64,000 nt of DNA from CALGLS01 sp965222105 (GTDB lineage: Bacteria; Bacteroidota; Bacteroidia; Chitinophagales; Saprospiraceae): the NCBI GenBank assembly GCA_965222105.1, contig CBDCTQ010000028.1, forward strand, positions 1-64,000. Direction: 5' to 3'. The position numbers and the translations under genes were made by a program. Within the stretch, counting starts at the first letter, position 1. Each line of letters begins with the position of its first letter. The notes under the pieces were generated by a model, which was given only the letters and a program-made list of their open reading frames with translations, searched no databases and had not been told where the DNA came from. Positions 45,666-54,111 of this stretch are shown here, piece after piece.

Positions 45666-46304
45666 ATGAAAAACTTAAATCTAACTCTAATTACAATTGT
45701 AATATTTATTTATGGGTTTCAGTGCAATAAAGATGATTGTGATGAATATATCTATGATACCGTTAGTTTAGAATTTGCAATTGTTCCATTAAATTATAAA
45801 TATGAAATTGGTGATACAATTGCGATTTCAAATTTAAGTGGCAGCCAATTGTTGTTGAATGAATTACAATACACAATAGACCATTCAAATGGTGAAATCA
45901 GCTTTTATTTTGATTTGTTCGAGGTGAATTCAAACAATGAAGCAATTAATAGCGGTACAGAGGATTTTGAAATAAATCATAATGGATCACAGCTTGATTA
46001 TGTTCAAAATTCGAATCAGATTACTAGATTGATAAGTTGGAAATGTGGAGATAATAACTGTCCCTTAGAGATAAATCTAATTCCCACAAAGAGCGGCTAT
46101 TATGGCATAAGGCTTTTGCATGGTATAATAAAAGAAAGCTCCGATTGTGAAGAGTTTGAAATAAGAGATAGTAAATTTCTCGCAGAAGATAACAATTTTG
46201 AAAATTTGACAGAAATAAATACAACAGAAATAAATATTGAAGCCGAAATAGAATTTAGCTTAATCGCCACATCTAACGGTTCTTATTTTTTTAACGTTGA
46301 TTGA
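45666..46304 (+). CDS. Lipoprotein of unknown function
   Basis: A 212-residue protein from MKNLNLTLITIVIFIYGFQC, a lipoprotein signal with Cys20. A longer frame to 45609 adds a Lys-rich stretch before it and is unlikely. The mature part is beta-rich with several Cys residues (CNKDDCD, WKCGDNNC, SDCEEF). It is AT-rich relative to the neighbouring chromosomal genes. It stops exactly where a REP-like unit begins. Confidence 0.65.
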   Translation: MKNLNLTLITIVIFIYGFQCNKDDCDEYIYDTVSLEFAIVPLNYKYEIGDTIAISNLSGSQLLLNELQYTIDHSNGEISFYFDLFEVNSNNEAINSGTEDFEINHNGSQLDYVQNSNQITRLISWKCGDNNCPLEINLIPTKSGYYGIRLLHGIIKESSDCEEFEIRDSKFLAEDNNFENLTEINTTEINIEAEIEFSLIATSNGSYFFNVD

Positions 46305-46606
46305 CCGGGCCATCGCAGTTGCAAACTGCGACGAGCGGGTCAATTTTTGCATTTAATTTTCACGCAAATATTTGTGGAGTTGAAGAAAAATATGACGAAC
46401 TTGTAACTGAAAATTTTCAAGAAATTGAAGAAAACTTCTCCCTCTGGAATGTAAAATTTTATCAAAATAAATCAACAGAACTGATTGCAGTTTTTAGAAA
46501 CAATGGACAAACAGATATTTTTATAACTGCAAAAAATATAGACGACTTTGAATCCATTACAAATATATTTGATCTTGAATGGGATTACCACTCCGGAAGA
46601 GAGTAA
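46301..46606 (+). CDS. Small protein whose 5' end lies in a REP-like repeat
   Basis: The frame is open from a TTG at 46301. Its first 13 codons (TGPSQLQTATSG) are translated from the REP-like unit 46306-46339; the credible protein begins at FAFNFHANICGVEEKYDEL. It is about 86 residues, soluble and charged, with no known family. The natural start seems to have been replaced by the repeat, so the gene may be truncated or use TTG. AT content matches the genes on either side. Confidence 0.45.
   Translation: MTGPSQLQTATSGSIFAFNFHANICGVEEKYDELVTENFQEIEENFSLWNVKFYQNKSTELIAVFRNNGQTDIFITAKNIDDFESITNIFDLEWDYHSGRE
46306..46339. repeat. REP-like unit at a gene junction
   Basis: cgggccatcgcagttgcaaa followed by ctgcgacgagcggg contains the hairpin gcagtt/aactgc and is bounded by ttgacc and ggtcaa, which pair with each other. 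The core is the same as at 45380-45414. Confidence 0.7.
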
Positions 46607-46631
46607 GAAAAAGAAAAACAAAATTTGATAA

Positions 46632-47267
46632 ATGAAACTAAACCTAACCTTATTCTTACTGCTGTCTAGTTTGTCGGTTTATTGCCAGGCAACAAATGAG
46701 TTGGTAGCTTATACTCAGGAGTACCAATTTAAGGAGGGAATTTTTCCAACCTTTAATTCATGGAAAAACAATGCCCCTATTGAAAAGGACTGCATCATTA
46801 CAAACCTTGATAAAGCCGATAAATCTTTTTATCAAAAGATATTTGAGTTAAAATCCATCAAGTATTTTGATGTGGCAGAAAATAAACACAAAGTGATGAC
46901 CACTAATAACGTTTTCGGCTACAGCCGGGATAATTTAGTCTTCACAAAAGAACACTACAGAATAAATATTATCGGGGCAATTTGTCATTACTCGTCTATA
47001 TCAACGATAAAGAACAACAGAGGGGAAATGGAAGTAAGAGTGCTTGGCCCCCACCATCAAAATATAAAAACTAAATCGATAAGGAGCTACATTATTGACT
47101 TTGAAAAAAATACTAAATATCGATTCGATAAAAAGAGCTTAGAAGTTATTTTGAAAAGAGACGAAGAACTGTTCGGGGAATATAAAAAGTCAAAAGCTGC
47201 TAAAAGAGTCAAAATGTTCGAGTTTATGTTCAAATACAACGAAAAACACCCAATCTATTTCCCATAA
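46632..47267 (+). CDS. Secreted protein of unknown function
   Basis: A 211-residue protein with a signal peptide (MKLNLTLFLLLSSLSVYCQ). The mature part is charged and mostly helical at the C-terminus (KSKAAKRVKMFEFMFKYNEK). There are no recognised domains. It follows the small protein by 25 bases and shares its AT-rich composition; these three genes (45.7-47.3 kb) look like a small acquired group. Confidence 0.6.
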   Translation: MKLNLTLFLLLSSLSVYCQATNELVAYTQEYQFKEGIFPTFNSWKNNAPIEKDCIITNLDKADKSFYQKIFELKSIKYFDVAENKHKVMTTNNVFGYSRDNLVFTKEHYRINIIGAICHYSSISTIKNNRGEMEVRVLGPHHQNIKTKSIRSYIIDFEKNTKYRFDKKSLEVILKRDEELFGEYKKSKAAKRVKMFEFMFKYNEKHPIYFP

Positions 47268-47341
47268 AAGGAACGTACGAAGTGAAATGGCATGCCACCT
47301 CTCCTCAACAAAAGTGTACGCAACAGCAAACACAAAAATAA

Positions 47342-47395
47342 TCTTCGTGAAACTTCGTGCCTTTGTGCCTTTGTGGTTACTCCTGTGACGACTTC
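47342..47395. repeat. Degenerate tttgtgcctttgtgg repeat overlapping the end of the GT39 gene
   Basis: cttcgtgcctttgtgccttt plus gtggtt followed by gtgacgacttcgtcatacac resembles the inner part and end of the 7448/37960 elements (ctttgtgtctttgtggtaaa, gtcacacactc). It supplies the last codons of the glycosyltransferase gene that ends at 47377. Confidence 0.45.
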
Positions 47396-49053
47396 GTCAT
47401 ACACTCAAAAAAAACAAACCCGTTCTTAGAGCCAATTTGCCGAAAGGCCGGATAATCCCTTGCCAGCTTTTCTGCCCGGTGGATGCGGGTGATGAGGTAA
47501 AGCGGTTTGTCGCGCTGGTCGCTCATCAGCCAGTCCCAGTCATAACTTTTGGGATTGGTGACCGGCCGTTTTTGGCTGTAGAACAAATGGCCGTAAGACT
47601 TATACCCCACCGGTCGAACATAACAATCTTCTCCCGCTTTTGACTTGAAAAACTCGATGGCAGCCCGCTGCGAATAGTGCTCTATTTTTCCGATGGACGT
47701 AAACAGGACGAAGGGAATGAAAAGAGCCGTTCCAAAAAACAACAGCAGGATGCCACGTTGCAGTTCGTGCTGCCACATCCTACGCAACGACAACAAAAGC
47801 ACCCCCAACAACCACAACCCCGGCAGGGCTTCCCAGCCGGTCCAATGCACCTCTGCTTCCATATTGGCCACAGCAAAGGGGTCGTCGAATAAGGGTTTGA
47901 GCACCTCTATGTTTTTGCCCACAAGGGGAAGTGCCAACACGGCTATTACATATAGTCCGCCAATCCCGACCGTGCCGCCCCCCAACCACCGGTTGACCTG
48001 TATTTTTTTCTGCAAAAGAAGATAAATGGTCCACGCCGCCAAAAAAGTCAATGGGAAATAACACATCGACGAATAATGCACGATCTTCGATTTGACGATC
48101 GTAAACAAGATCAGCACCACCCAAAACAAGATTTTCATCCACCTAACAAAATCCGCCCGATACCGGAATTCCGACTTCGGCATATTAAAAAATGACCGGA
48201 TGGCAAAGACCGATGCCGGAAAACATCCCACCAACAACACCACAAAATGATAGCCCGGAAATCCTTTATGCCCCGCATCCGGAGTGCTGAACAACCGATA
48301 CTGATATTTATTGAATTCGGTGATGAACCAGGGGCCGTTTTTCCAGGTTTCCAACCCATACCAGGTCAGCGATACCAGGGTGGTGGCCAGGGTGAAAAAT
48401 AAAAACTCCGGCACATTGACGTAAAACCGAAACCGCTGGTACACCCAGTAGATAAACAATGTGAGCACAACGATCAGATAAGCCACCTGCCCCTTGGTGA
48501 GGATGCCCATGCCCACCACCACGCCTCCCCAGAAGAGGTAGTGCCATTTGCTTTTCGGCAGATGGATGCTCGTATAACCGTTTTTCCGCCAATGAAATAA
48601 AATGAAATAATACAATCCGCAAAAAATAAAGAGGTTGAACCACGGATCGATGATGCCCGACCGGAAATACAAATGCGGCAACACCGATCCTCCATAAACC
48701 AATGCCCACAACCAACCAAAACGGGTATCGAAAAGGGTCTTGCCTATATTAAACAAAACCACCAACGTGAGGATACCACAAATGGCATTTGGAAGCCGGG
48801 CAGCAAATTCTCCTATGCCAAAAAGGGACATGGCTCCGGCTTGCAGCCAAAAAAAGAAAGGCGGCTTTTCCCAAAAGGGTTGAAAATCGACATACACCCT
48901 GGTGTATTCTTTGGTAAGCAACATCTCGCGGCTGATCTCCGCAAAGTTGATCTCATCCCAATCGAATAGATGAACCCCTCCCAAAAATGGAATGAACAAT
49001 ACCCCGGCAAGGACGACAATGAGTACAGAAAACCGAACCCTATCACTCTTCAT
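47377..49053 (-). CDS. GT39-family membrane glycosyltransferase (ArnT-like)
   Basis: A 558-residue polytopic membrane protein. The first periplasmic loop has the conserved WDEINFAEISREML (Asp-Glu, catalytic) and FWEKPPFFFWLQAGAMSLFG, as in ArnT/dolichol-mannosyltransferase-like GT39 enzymes. About 11 membrane segments follow. It transfers a sugar from a lipid carrier to a lipid or protein. Its start overlaps the stop of the 2OG oxygenase gene (ATGA), so the two are coupled. Confidence 0.88.
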   Translation of the reverse strand: MKSDRVRFSVLIVVLAGVLFIPFLGGVHLFDWDEINFAEISREMLLTKEYTRVYVDFQPFWEKPPFFFWLQAGAMSLFGIGEFAARLPNAICGILTLVVLFNIGKTLFDTRFGWLWALVYGGSVLPHLYFRSGIIDPWFNLFIFCGLYYFILFHWRKNGYTSIHLPKSKWHYLFWGGVVVGMGILTKGQVAYLIVVLTLFIYWVYQRFRFYVNVPEFLFFTLATTLVSLTWYGLETWKNGPWFITEFNKYQYRLFSTPDAGHKGFPGYHFVVLLVGCFPASVFAIRSFFNMPKSEFRYRADFVRWMKILFWVVLILFTIVKSKIVHYSSMCYFPLTFLAAWTIYLLLQKKIQVNRWLGGGTVGIGGLYVIAVLALPLVGKNIEVLKPLFDDPFAVANMEAEVHWTGWEALPGLWLLGVLLLSLRRMWQHELQRGILLLFFGTALFIPFVLFTSIGKIEHYSQRAAIEFFKSKAGEDCYVRPVGYKSYGHLFYSQKRPVTNPKSYDWDWLMSDQRDKPLYLITRIHRAEKLARDYPAFRQIGSKNGFVFFECMTKSSQE

Positions 49054-49880
49054 GGGCGGCGCTTGCGATTGAAAAAACTCAGAATGCGGCTGGCAAAATC
49101 ATCCTTCAGACCCAGGCGGCCTTTGAGGTCGTTGTATAAGGCGAGGGCTTTGGTATCGAGGTAGATCCAGAGGGCTTTTAGTCCGTCGCCGGGGCGGGCC
49201 CTATAGTTGGTGGCCCGTTTGAGCGGCAGCTCCTTTTCTTCGGTGTAGTAGTAGAGCGCCAGCGACTTTCGGGTCATCCCGCCGGGACAGGCCAGCGGCT
49301 CCGGGACGCCGTGATAGGAATCCTGATCGGTGTTGAATATCACGCAGCGATTGAAGGTCGGACTGATTTTCTGCACACAACGCTTCATGTCGGTCGACCA
49401 CAATTCGAGGTGCCCGTTGTAGACTTCTTTCCAATTTTCATTCAAATAGATCAGCAAATTGACTCTCCGGCGCCAGTTCCTTTTGTGAGGATGGACGGTG
49501 AAGTCGGCATGGATGTTCAGGTAGCCGTCCGTTTCCGTTTGGTGCAAACCCCCTCCTTCGAGGCTATCGTCGGCGTGGAGGTGATCGATGCCCGTAAGTT
49601 CGCTAAGCCAATTGATGAATTCGGGTGTGTGAAGGACATGGATCAACTCCTGAATGGCCTTTGGCAGCAATTCCATTTTATTGAGACCATGTTTTTTTTC
49701 ATTGACGTGGAGGTAGTGGATCCATCCCGTATCGTTGACCGGTGGAAAGGCTTCCATCGATTGCCGGGCAATGGCAGGGTGGAGAAAATCGTCGAGCACG
49801 ATGTGCGGATAGGGTTGATCGTTCTGATAGGTTTGTTGGTGAATGGCCAGCGCTTCGTACAATTTTTCCAGATCAAGCAT
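49050..49880 (-). CDS. 2-oxoglutarate/Fe(II)-dependent oxygenase
   Basis: A 276-residue cytoplasmic protein. The Fe(II) ligands are visible as the H-x-D motif in LNIHADFTVHPHKRNWRRRV (given in part) and a distal His in DSYHGVPEP, followed by RKSLALYYYT with the 2-oxoglutarate-binding Arg. It probably hydroxylates a protein or sugar. I took the start MLDLEKLYEAL (49880), as the longer frame to 49922 adds an uncertain 14 residues. It is coupled to the GT39 gene by an ATGA overlap. Confidence 0.85.
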   Translation of the reverse strand: MLDLEKLYEALAIHQQTYQNDQPYPHIVLDDFLHPAIARQSMEAFPPVNDTGWIHYLHVNEKKHGLNKMELLPKAIQELIHVLHTPEFINWLSELTGIDHLHADDSLEGGGLHQTETDGYLNIHADFTVHPHKRNWRRRVNLLIYLNENWKEVYNGHLELWSTDMKRCVQKISPTFNRCVIFNTDQDSYHGVPEPLACPGGMTRKSLALYYYTEEKELPLKRATNYRARPGDGLKALWIYLDTKALALYNDLKGRLGLKDDFASRILSFFNRKRRP

Positions 49881-50151
49881 GGTGTGGTTTTCCCGTTGGG
49901 AAGTAGCTGTTATAATGGACATGAGTTTCTGTCGGATGTTTTATGGCTTTACGACATCAAAGGTAGTTTATTCTTTTGTTCTTTGCCCTGCAAGTGCTCT
50001 TGAAAAAAGTTGTAGCTGGAACTTTAATTGTTTCTCGTCGGGCACAGCCCGTTACCTTTGCCCGTATAACAGCAAAGGCGAGCTTAGTTTATTTCACAAA
50101 ATCATTTCCTGCGATTACAGTTTAATGTTAGAAAAAATACAGCAACTTCCT

Positions 50152-50159
50152 TACATTTG
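50152..50159 (+). promoter_or_regulatory. TAnnTTTG -7 box upstream of the SGNH hydrolase
   Basis: tacatttg matches the Bacteroidota -7 consensus and lies 14 bases before the ATG at 50174. The gap 49881-50173 otherwise holds no gene. Confidence 0.5.
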
Positions 50160-50173
50160 TCAAAACGAAAAAC

Positions 50174-51160
50174 ATGGAACCAATCAAATTATCCGAATTA
50201 ACCGCTCTTCTCGAAAACGACGACACCTGCGATGAAGCCCTCGAAAAATACTTCGATCTCCACTTCAAAGGACCCTTTGCCGGGGAATACCAGTTGAAAG
50301 AAGGGGTCGAGGTGTTGCCGGAAACCGATGGGCCAGCTACTCGGGGCGGTGGCGGGCTAATGGAACTCATCAAAGACATCGCCAACCAGGTGGCCCGAAA
50401 CAAACGAAACCGCAAATACCACCGGACCATCAAAAAAGAACCCCACCGAATCAAAGTCGTCTCTGAAGGGGACTCCTGGTTTCAGCATCCGCTGCCCAAA
50501 GTCCGGGAAGTGATCGACCACCTGATCGACACGCCCGATTTCGCCATTTACAGCCTGGGAGCCGGCGGCGATGAACTGAAAAACATGTTTAAAGAGGAAG
50601 AATATCAGGAAGTGATCCTTCGGGAAAATCCCGACTTTTTCCTGCTGAGTGCCGGTGGCAACGACGTGTTGGGCACCAATTTTCATAAATACATCAAAAA
50701 CCCCGGCACCTACCCCGCTGCTCCCGTAGGCACCGACCCGAAGCGTTTCATCGACGACCTCTACTTCATCCAGATGGAAGAAGTCGTTGGCATTTTCAAA
50801 CTCACATTCCAAAAGCTCCTTCAACTCAAGCCCAACCTTCAAATCCTCACCCACGGATACTCCTACATCATTCCCGAAAATAATCAAAACAAAGGCTGGG
50901 TGGGCCGCTACCTCATAGACAAAGGCATCACGGTTCATCAAGACCGCCAGGCTGTCATTAACCTGATGATAGACATCTTCAATGAGGAATTACAAAAAGC
51001 GATCGAACCCTTCGATCAGGTGCATTTTGTCGACCTGCGCCAGTTTACCCTGCCCGGTGAATACTGGCACGACGAAATCCATCCCAACTCTAAAGGGTTT
51101 CGGGTATACGCCAATATGTTTAGCCAAAAAATGCTGGAGTTGAAACGGGGCTTGGGTTGA
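50174..51160 (+). CDS. SGNH/GDSL-family hydrolase
   Basis: A 328-residue protein with no signal peptide. Residues 1-90 are an unrecognised N-terminal region with a Gly-rich turn (TRGGGGLM). The SGNH core follows: block I EGDSWF (Ser101), block II GAGGDEL, block III SAGGNDVLG (Asn163) and block V HDEIHPNSKG (Asp300, His303). It should be an esterase or acyl hydrolase. It is convergent with the CHAT/STAND cluster (stops nine bases apart), so a link to that system is possible but not shown. Confidence 0.87.
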   Translation: MEPIKLSELTALLENDDTCDEALEKYFDLHFKGPFAGEYQLKEGVEVLPETDGPATRGGGGLMELIKDIANQVARNKRNRKYHRTIKKEPHRIKVVSEGDSWFQHPLPKVREVIDHLIDTPDFAIYSLGAGGDELKNMFKEEEYQEVILRENPDFFLLSAGGNDVLGTNFHKYIKNPGTYPAAPVGTDPKRFIDDLYFIQMEEVVGIFKLTFQKLLQLKPNLQILTHGYSYIIPENNQNKGWVGRYLIDKGITVHQDRQAVINLMIDIFNEELQKAIEPFDQVHFVDLRQFTLPGEYWHDEIHPNSKGFRVYANMFSQKMLELKRGLG

Positions 51161-51169
51161 TGTTTTTCT

Positions 51170-53146
51170 TTACAACGGCTCCAAATAAGCCGTCTTCACC
51201 CAGCCTTCCATTCCGTTGTGGACTACAGCCGTCCAGTAGCGGTTCTTTTCTGCGTGTTCGATGATCCTCAATTTTTTTCCGGGTGCCAGTCGCATCAGAG
51301 AGGTTGCATCGCCTTTTGGTCCGGCGCGGAGGCTCGTCTTTTTTGTCACGGTGTGCCAGGGCCCTTCCACTGCTATGGGTGGAGATTCTGGTTCCAGGAG
51401 GTGTTCAAAGGTTTGTGCGTGATGGACTTCACCGGAGCGCACACTCAGCTCTTCCTTAATCGGTTCTGAAGGAGGGTTGTTGGGCACAATTGGTACCACG
51501 ACAACATCGCGTTCTTTGGAATCCTTTTTATCCACGGAGCCGTTGTTCCTGTTCAACGTGGTTTTAGTTGTAATCACCTCTTTGCCAACCGATGCCGTTG
51601 CCATCTCCTGGCGCTGAGGATTCAGGTAGTGCTGGTCGATTTTGAATTGGAGCAACTCCTTTTCTTCGAATAGTGGTTTTTCGCTTTCCACAAATTGGTT
51701 GAGGATATACATAGGTGAATCCATAATGGCCAATCGGTCGTCTTGCGATAGTATTAAGATTCGTTTACCATTACTGGAAAATTGAATGAATTCGATTAGC
51801 CGGTTCTTGGTTGCTGCATTCAACAATAATCTTCCGTTGGCCACTTCATACATTTTAAAATAGCCGTTGTCGAAGGCCAGGGCCAGATAATCGCCTTCCG
51901 GCGAAAAGGCAGCAGCAGTGACTCTGGCATTATCTTTTTTCTGTAAAACTGAAATCGCATTGAGGTTTTTGACGGCAAAGGTACCATCAGTGGCACAAAC
52001 CAATACCTGATCTTTTTTGGAAACAAGACTTTTGTAATAAAACCGGGTGTCGATGGGGTTGGAAAAAGTGGGTAGCTGGCCTCCCTGGTCGTTGTATATG
52101 GCGACTTTGCCATCGGTGGTGTTAGACAAGACGCGCACCCCATCGTCGAAATAATGGGTGGCGTATACCACCGTATTTTTCTTGTTAGATATAAAGGATG
52201 ATTTCTTAAGTGTCACCAAATCCCAAATCTGAATGGTACCGTCGGCGTATTGCAGCCACATGTTTTTGCCGGAAGGTGCTATTTCATAATTGACAAGTGT
52301 ACTTTGCCTGTTTTTGATGATAAACAAATATTCGCAGTTCTGATTCAGCAACCGGACCACACCGTTTTTGTAAAAAACGATCATCTTGTCTGCTGCCAGC
52401 ATTTTGACCGACTCCAATGCGTCTAAATAGGGCGTACAAACAGTCAACTTCTGAAAAGGGTGAGCCGTCAGGTCGTACAGCTGGATGACACCATTTTTAT
52501 AGGCAACAGCTAGGAAATCGTCATCCGGTGAAAAGGATGCAGCGGCAAACCTTTTGGAAGGATCGTGATCGATGAAACGAGTGGTATTTCCCGCAAAGGA
52601 GTGCAACAACATCGAATCGCGCCGGTTAATCAGCAATGCCAGGTTGCGTTTGTTGGAAAACGATCCCCATTTGTATTGGCTGCCGAGGTTTAGCTCGTTG
52701 GTGATGCCATTGTAATAGACGGCCTGGCCAAAGGTTTCCCACACGTTGTCCACTTCTTCAGAAGAAGCTTGCTGGTCGGTAGTCTGCACGGCGTGATAAG
52801 CCAGCCGGAGGGCAAGGGAATAATTGCCCTGATCGATGATCCTGCTTGCCTGCATGGCCATGAGGCGAACGTAGGAGATGAGGCGTTGTTGTTCGATGTC
52901 CTTCATCCAGGTTTGGTAAGCATCGTTTAAGAGTTGTTCGGCCATCATCTCCTGATCGTCAGTCTGGTCAGGGCAAAGTATTGAAATATCATTGAGCCTT
53001 TTAATGGCCAGGTCGTATTCTTCCTGGTTTAGAAAAGTCAATGCTTCCTGGTAGTGCTCGCTAAAGCAATCGCCAATATAGGTTTGACCAAAACTTATAG
53101 TCGACAAACTGATTATTAATACAACAGGGCACAGAATTGTCTTCAT
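51170..53146 (-). CDS. Secreted WD40-like repeat protein with C-terminal SH3 domain
   Basis: A 658-residue protein with a signal peptide (MKTILCPVVLIISLSTISFG). Residues about 25-150 are helical and TPR-like (HYQEALTFLNQEEYDLAIKR). A WD40-type beta-propeller follows, with repeats such as AASFSPDDDFLAVAYKNGVI, DGTIQIWDLV and AAAFSPEGDYLALAFDNGY. A bacterial SH3 domain ends the protein (KTSLRAGPKGDAT...GMEGWVKTAYLEPL). The start at 53146 fits the signal peptide; the longer frame to 53269 overlaps the next gene. It is last in the CHAT/STAND cluster. Confidence 0.8.
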   Translation of the reverse strand: MKTILCPVVLIISLSTISFGQTYIGDCFSEHYQEALTFLNQEEYDLAIKRLNDISILCPDQTDDQEMMAEQLLNDAYQTWMKDIEQQRLISYVRLMAMQASRIIDQGNYSLALRLAYHAVQTTDQQASSEEVDNVWETFGQAVYYNGITNELNLGSQYKWGSFSNKRNLALLINRRDSMLLHSFAGNTTRFIDHDPSKRFAAASFSPDDDFLAVAYKNGVIQLYDLTAHPFQKLTVCTPYLDALESVKMLAADKMIVFYKNGVVRLLNQNCEYLFIIKNRQSTLVNYEIAPSGKNMWLQYADGTIQIWDLVTLKKSSFISNKKNTVVYATHYFDDGVRVLSNTTDGKVAIYNDQGGQLPTFSNPIDTRFYYKSLVSKKDQVLVCATDGTFAVKNLNAISVLQKKDNARVTAAAFSPEGDYLALAFDNGYFKMYEVANGRLLLNAATKNRLIEFIQFSSNGKRILILSQDDRLAIMDSPMYILNQFVESEKPLFEEKELLQFKIDQHYLNPQRQEMATASVGKEVITTKTTLNRNNGSVDKKDSKERDVVVVPIVPNNPPSEPIKEELSVRSGEVHHAQTFEHLLEPESPPIAVEGPWHTVTKKTSLRAGPKGDATSLMRLAPGKKLRIIEHAEKNRYWTAVVHNGMEGWVKTAYLEPL

Positions 53147-53181
53147 GTTTGTAATTTTAAATTGTTCTGATACATTCATCC

Positions 53182-54060
53182 TCAAAACTGAAAAGCCACC
53201 CCAATTCCAACGGGTAAATCGGCTGGTGCAGTAAACGAAAAACGGGGACGACGGGTTTCCGGGTCGCAATATTGCTGGTATAATTTTCTTTTGTGCTGGA
53301 TCTTTTTCTTACCCCGGCTAAACAGATAGGCGCTTGCCATACTGATGATCACTCCGCTGGCCATCATAATAAGGGACAGGTGCCGCTGGTCGTTGGCCCG
53401 GTCGTAGAGTTCATCGGCTTCTTCTGTTGATACGGAACCGAGGTACTCCTTGTATTTACTATCCGCCCGTACTTTGACGACCAACCCCGCCGCGATCAGG
53501 CCTAATCCAGTGCCGCCCATGATGTTGTAGGGCAACTTCTTTTTGGAGTCAAACTCAGGAGGACCCTTGTCGCATTCCAGGTCGTAGCTGCTGAATCCCA
53601 ACACGGTGATCTCCAGCCAGTAATCGCCTTCCATGTAGGGTTCGAGGTCGAGGATACCTTCCCAGGTAATTTGACCAGACATCTCTCTGGTTTCCAGAGA
53701 TATCGATTCGAATGTTCCGAACAACCGCCTTGGGTTTGCTTCGAACAGTCGACCGGTGGGAGTGGTGAGCCGGATGAAGATGTCGTATTTTTCGATTTTG
53801 TTTCTTTTTTTGAGAAAGTAGTCGAAGACCAAATCGGTCTCTGCGATTTTCAGATCGGTCAATTTAAAAAAGGACTTAGTTAGGGGCGGTATTTTTGGTT
53901 GGAGGATAAAATGGTCTATCGCGAACTTTCCATCTCGCTGAGTGGCCCGGACTTTAAAGGTATCCTTTTGGGAAATCAGTACGTTGAGATTCTGGGCATG
54001 GACATTCCAGCCTGATAACAATAAAAATACAGAAAGGGTAAAAATTGCAAGGTATTTCAT
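53182..54060 (-). CDS. Secreted protein of unknown function with one or two internal membrane helices
   Basis: A 292-residue protein starting at MKYLAIFTLSVFLLLSGWNV, with a signal peptide ending at VHAQ. The middle is beta-rich (FIRLTTPTGRLFEANPRR). Two hydrophobic segments follow (YNIMGGTGLGLIAAGLVV and LSLIMMASGVIISMASAYLF) and then a basic stretch (SRGKKKIQHKRK). It is probably an envelope component of the cluster. It starts 51 bases after the STAND C-terminal gene. Confidence 0.6.
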   Translation of the reverse strand: MKYLAIFTLSVFLLLSGWNVHAQNLNVLISQKDTFKVRATQRDGKFAIDHFILQPKIPPLTKSFFKLTDLKIAETDLVFDYFLKKRNKIEKYDIFIRLTTPTGRLFEANPRRLFGTFESISLETREMSGQITWEGILDLEPYMEGDYWLEITVLGFSSYDLECDKGPPEFDSKKKLPYNIMGGTGLGLIAAGLVVKVRADSKYKEYLGSVSTEEADELYDRANDQRHLSLIMMASGVIISMASAYLFSRGKKKIQHKRKLYQQYCDPETRRPRFSFTAPADLPVGIGVAFQF

Positions 54061-54111
54061 TTTTGTATGTTTTGGTCTTGGTTTATTCAATGGGGTGTTA
54101 AATCATTGACA

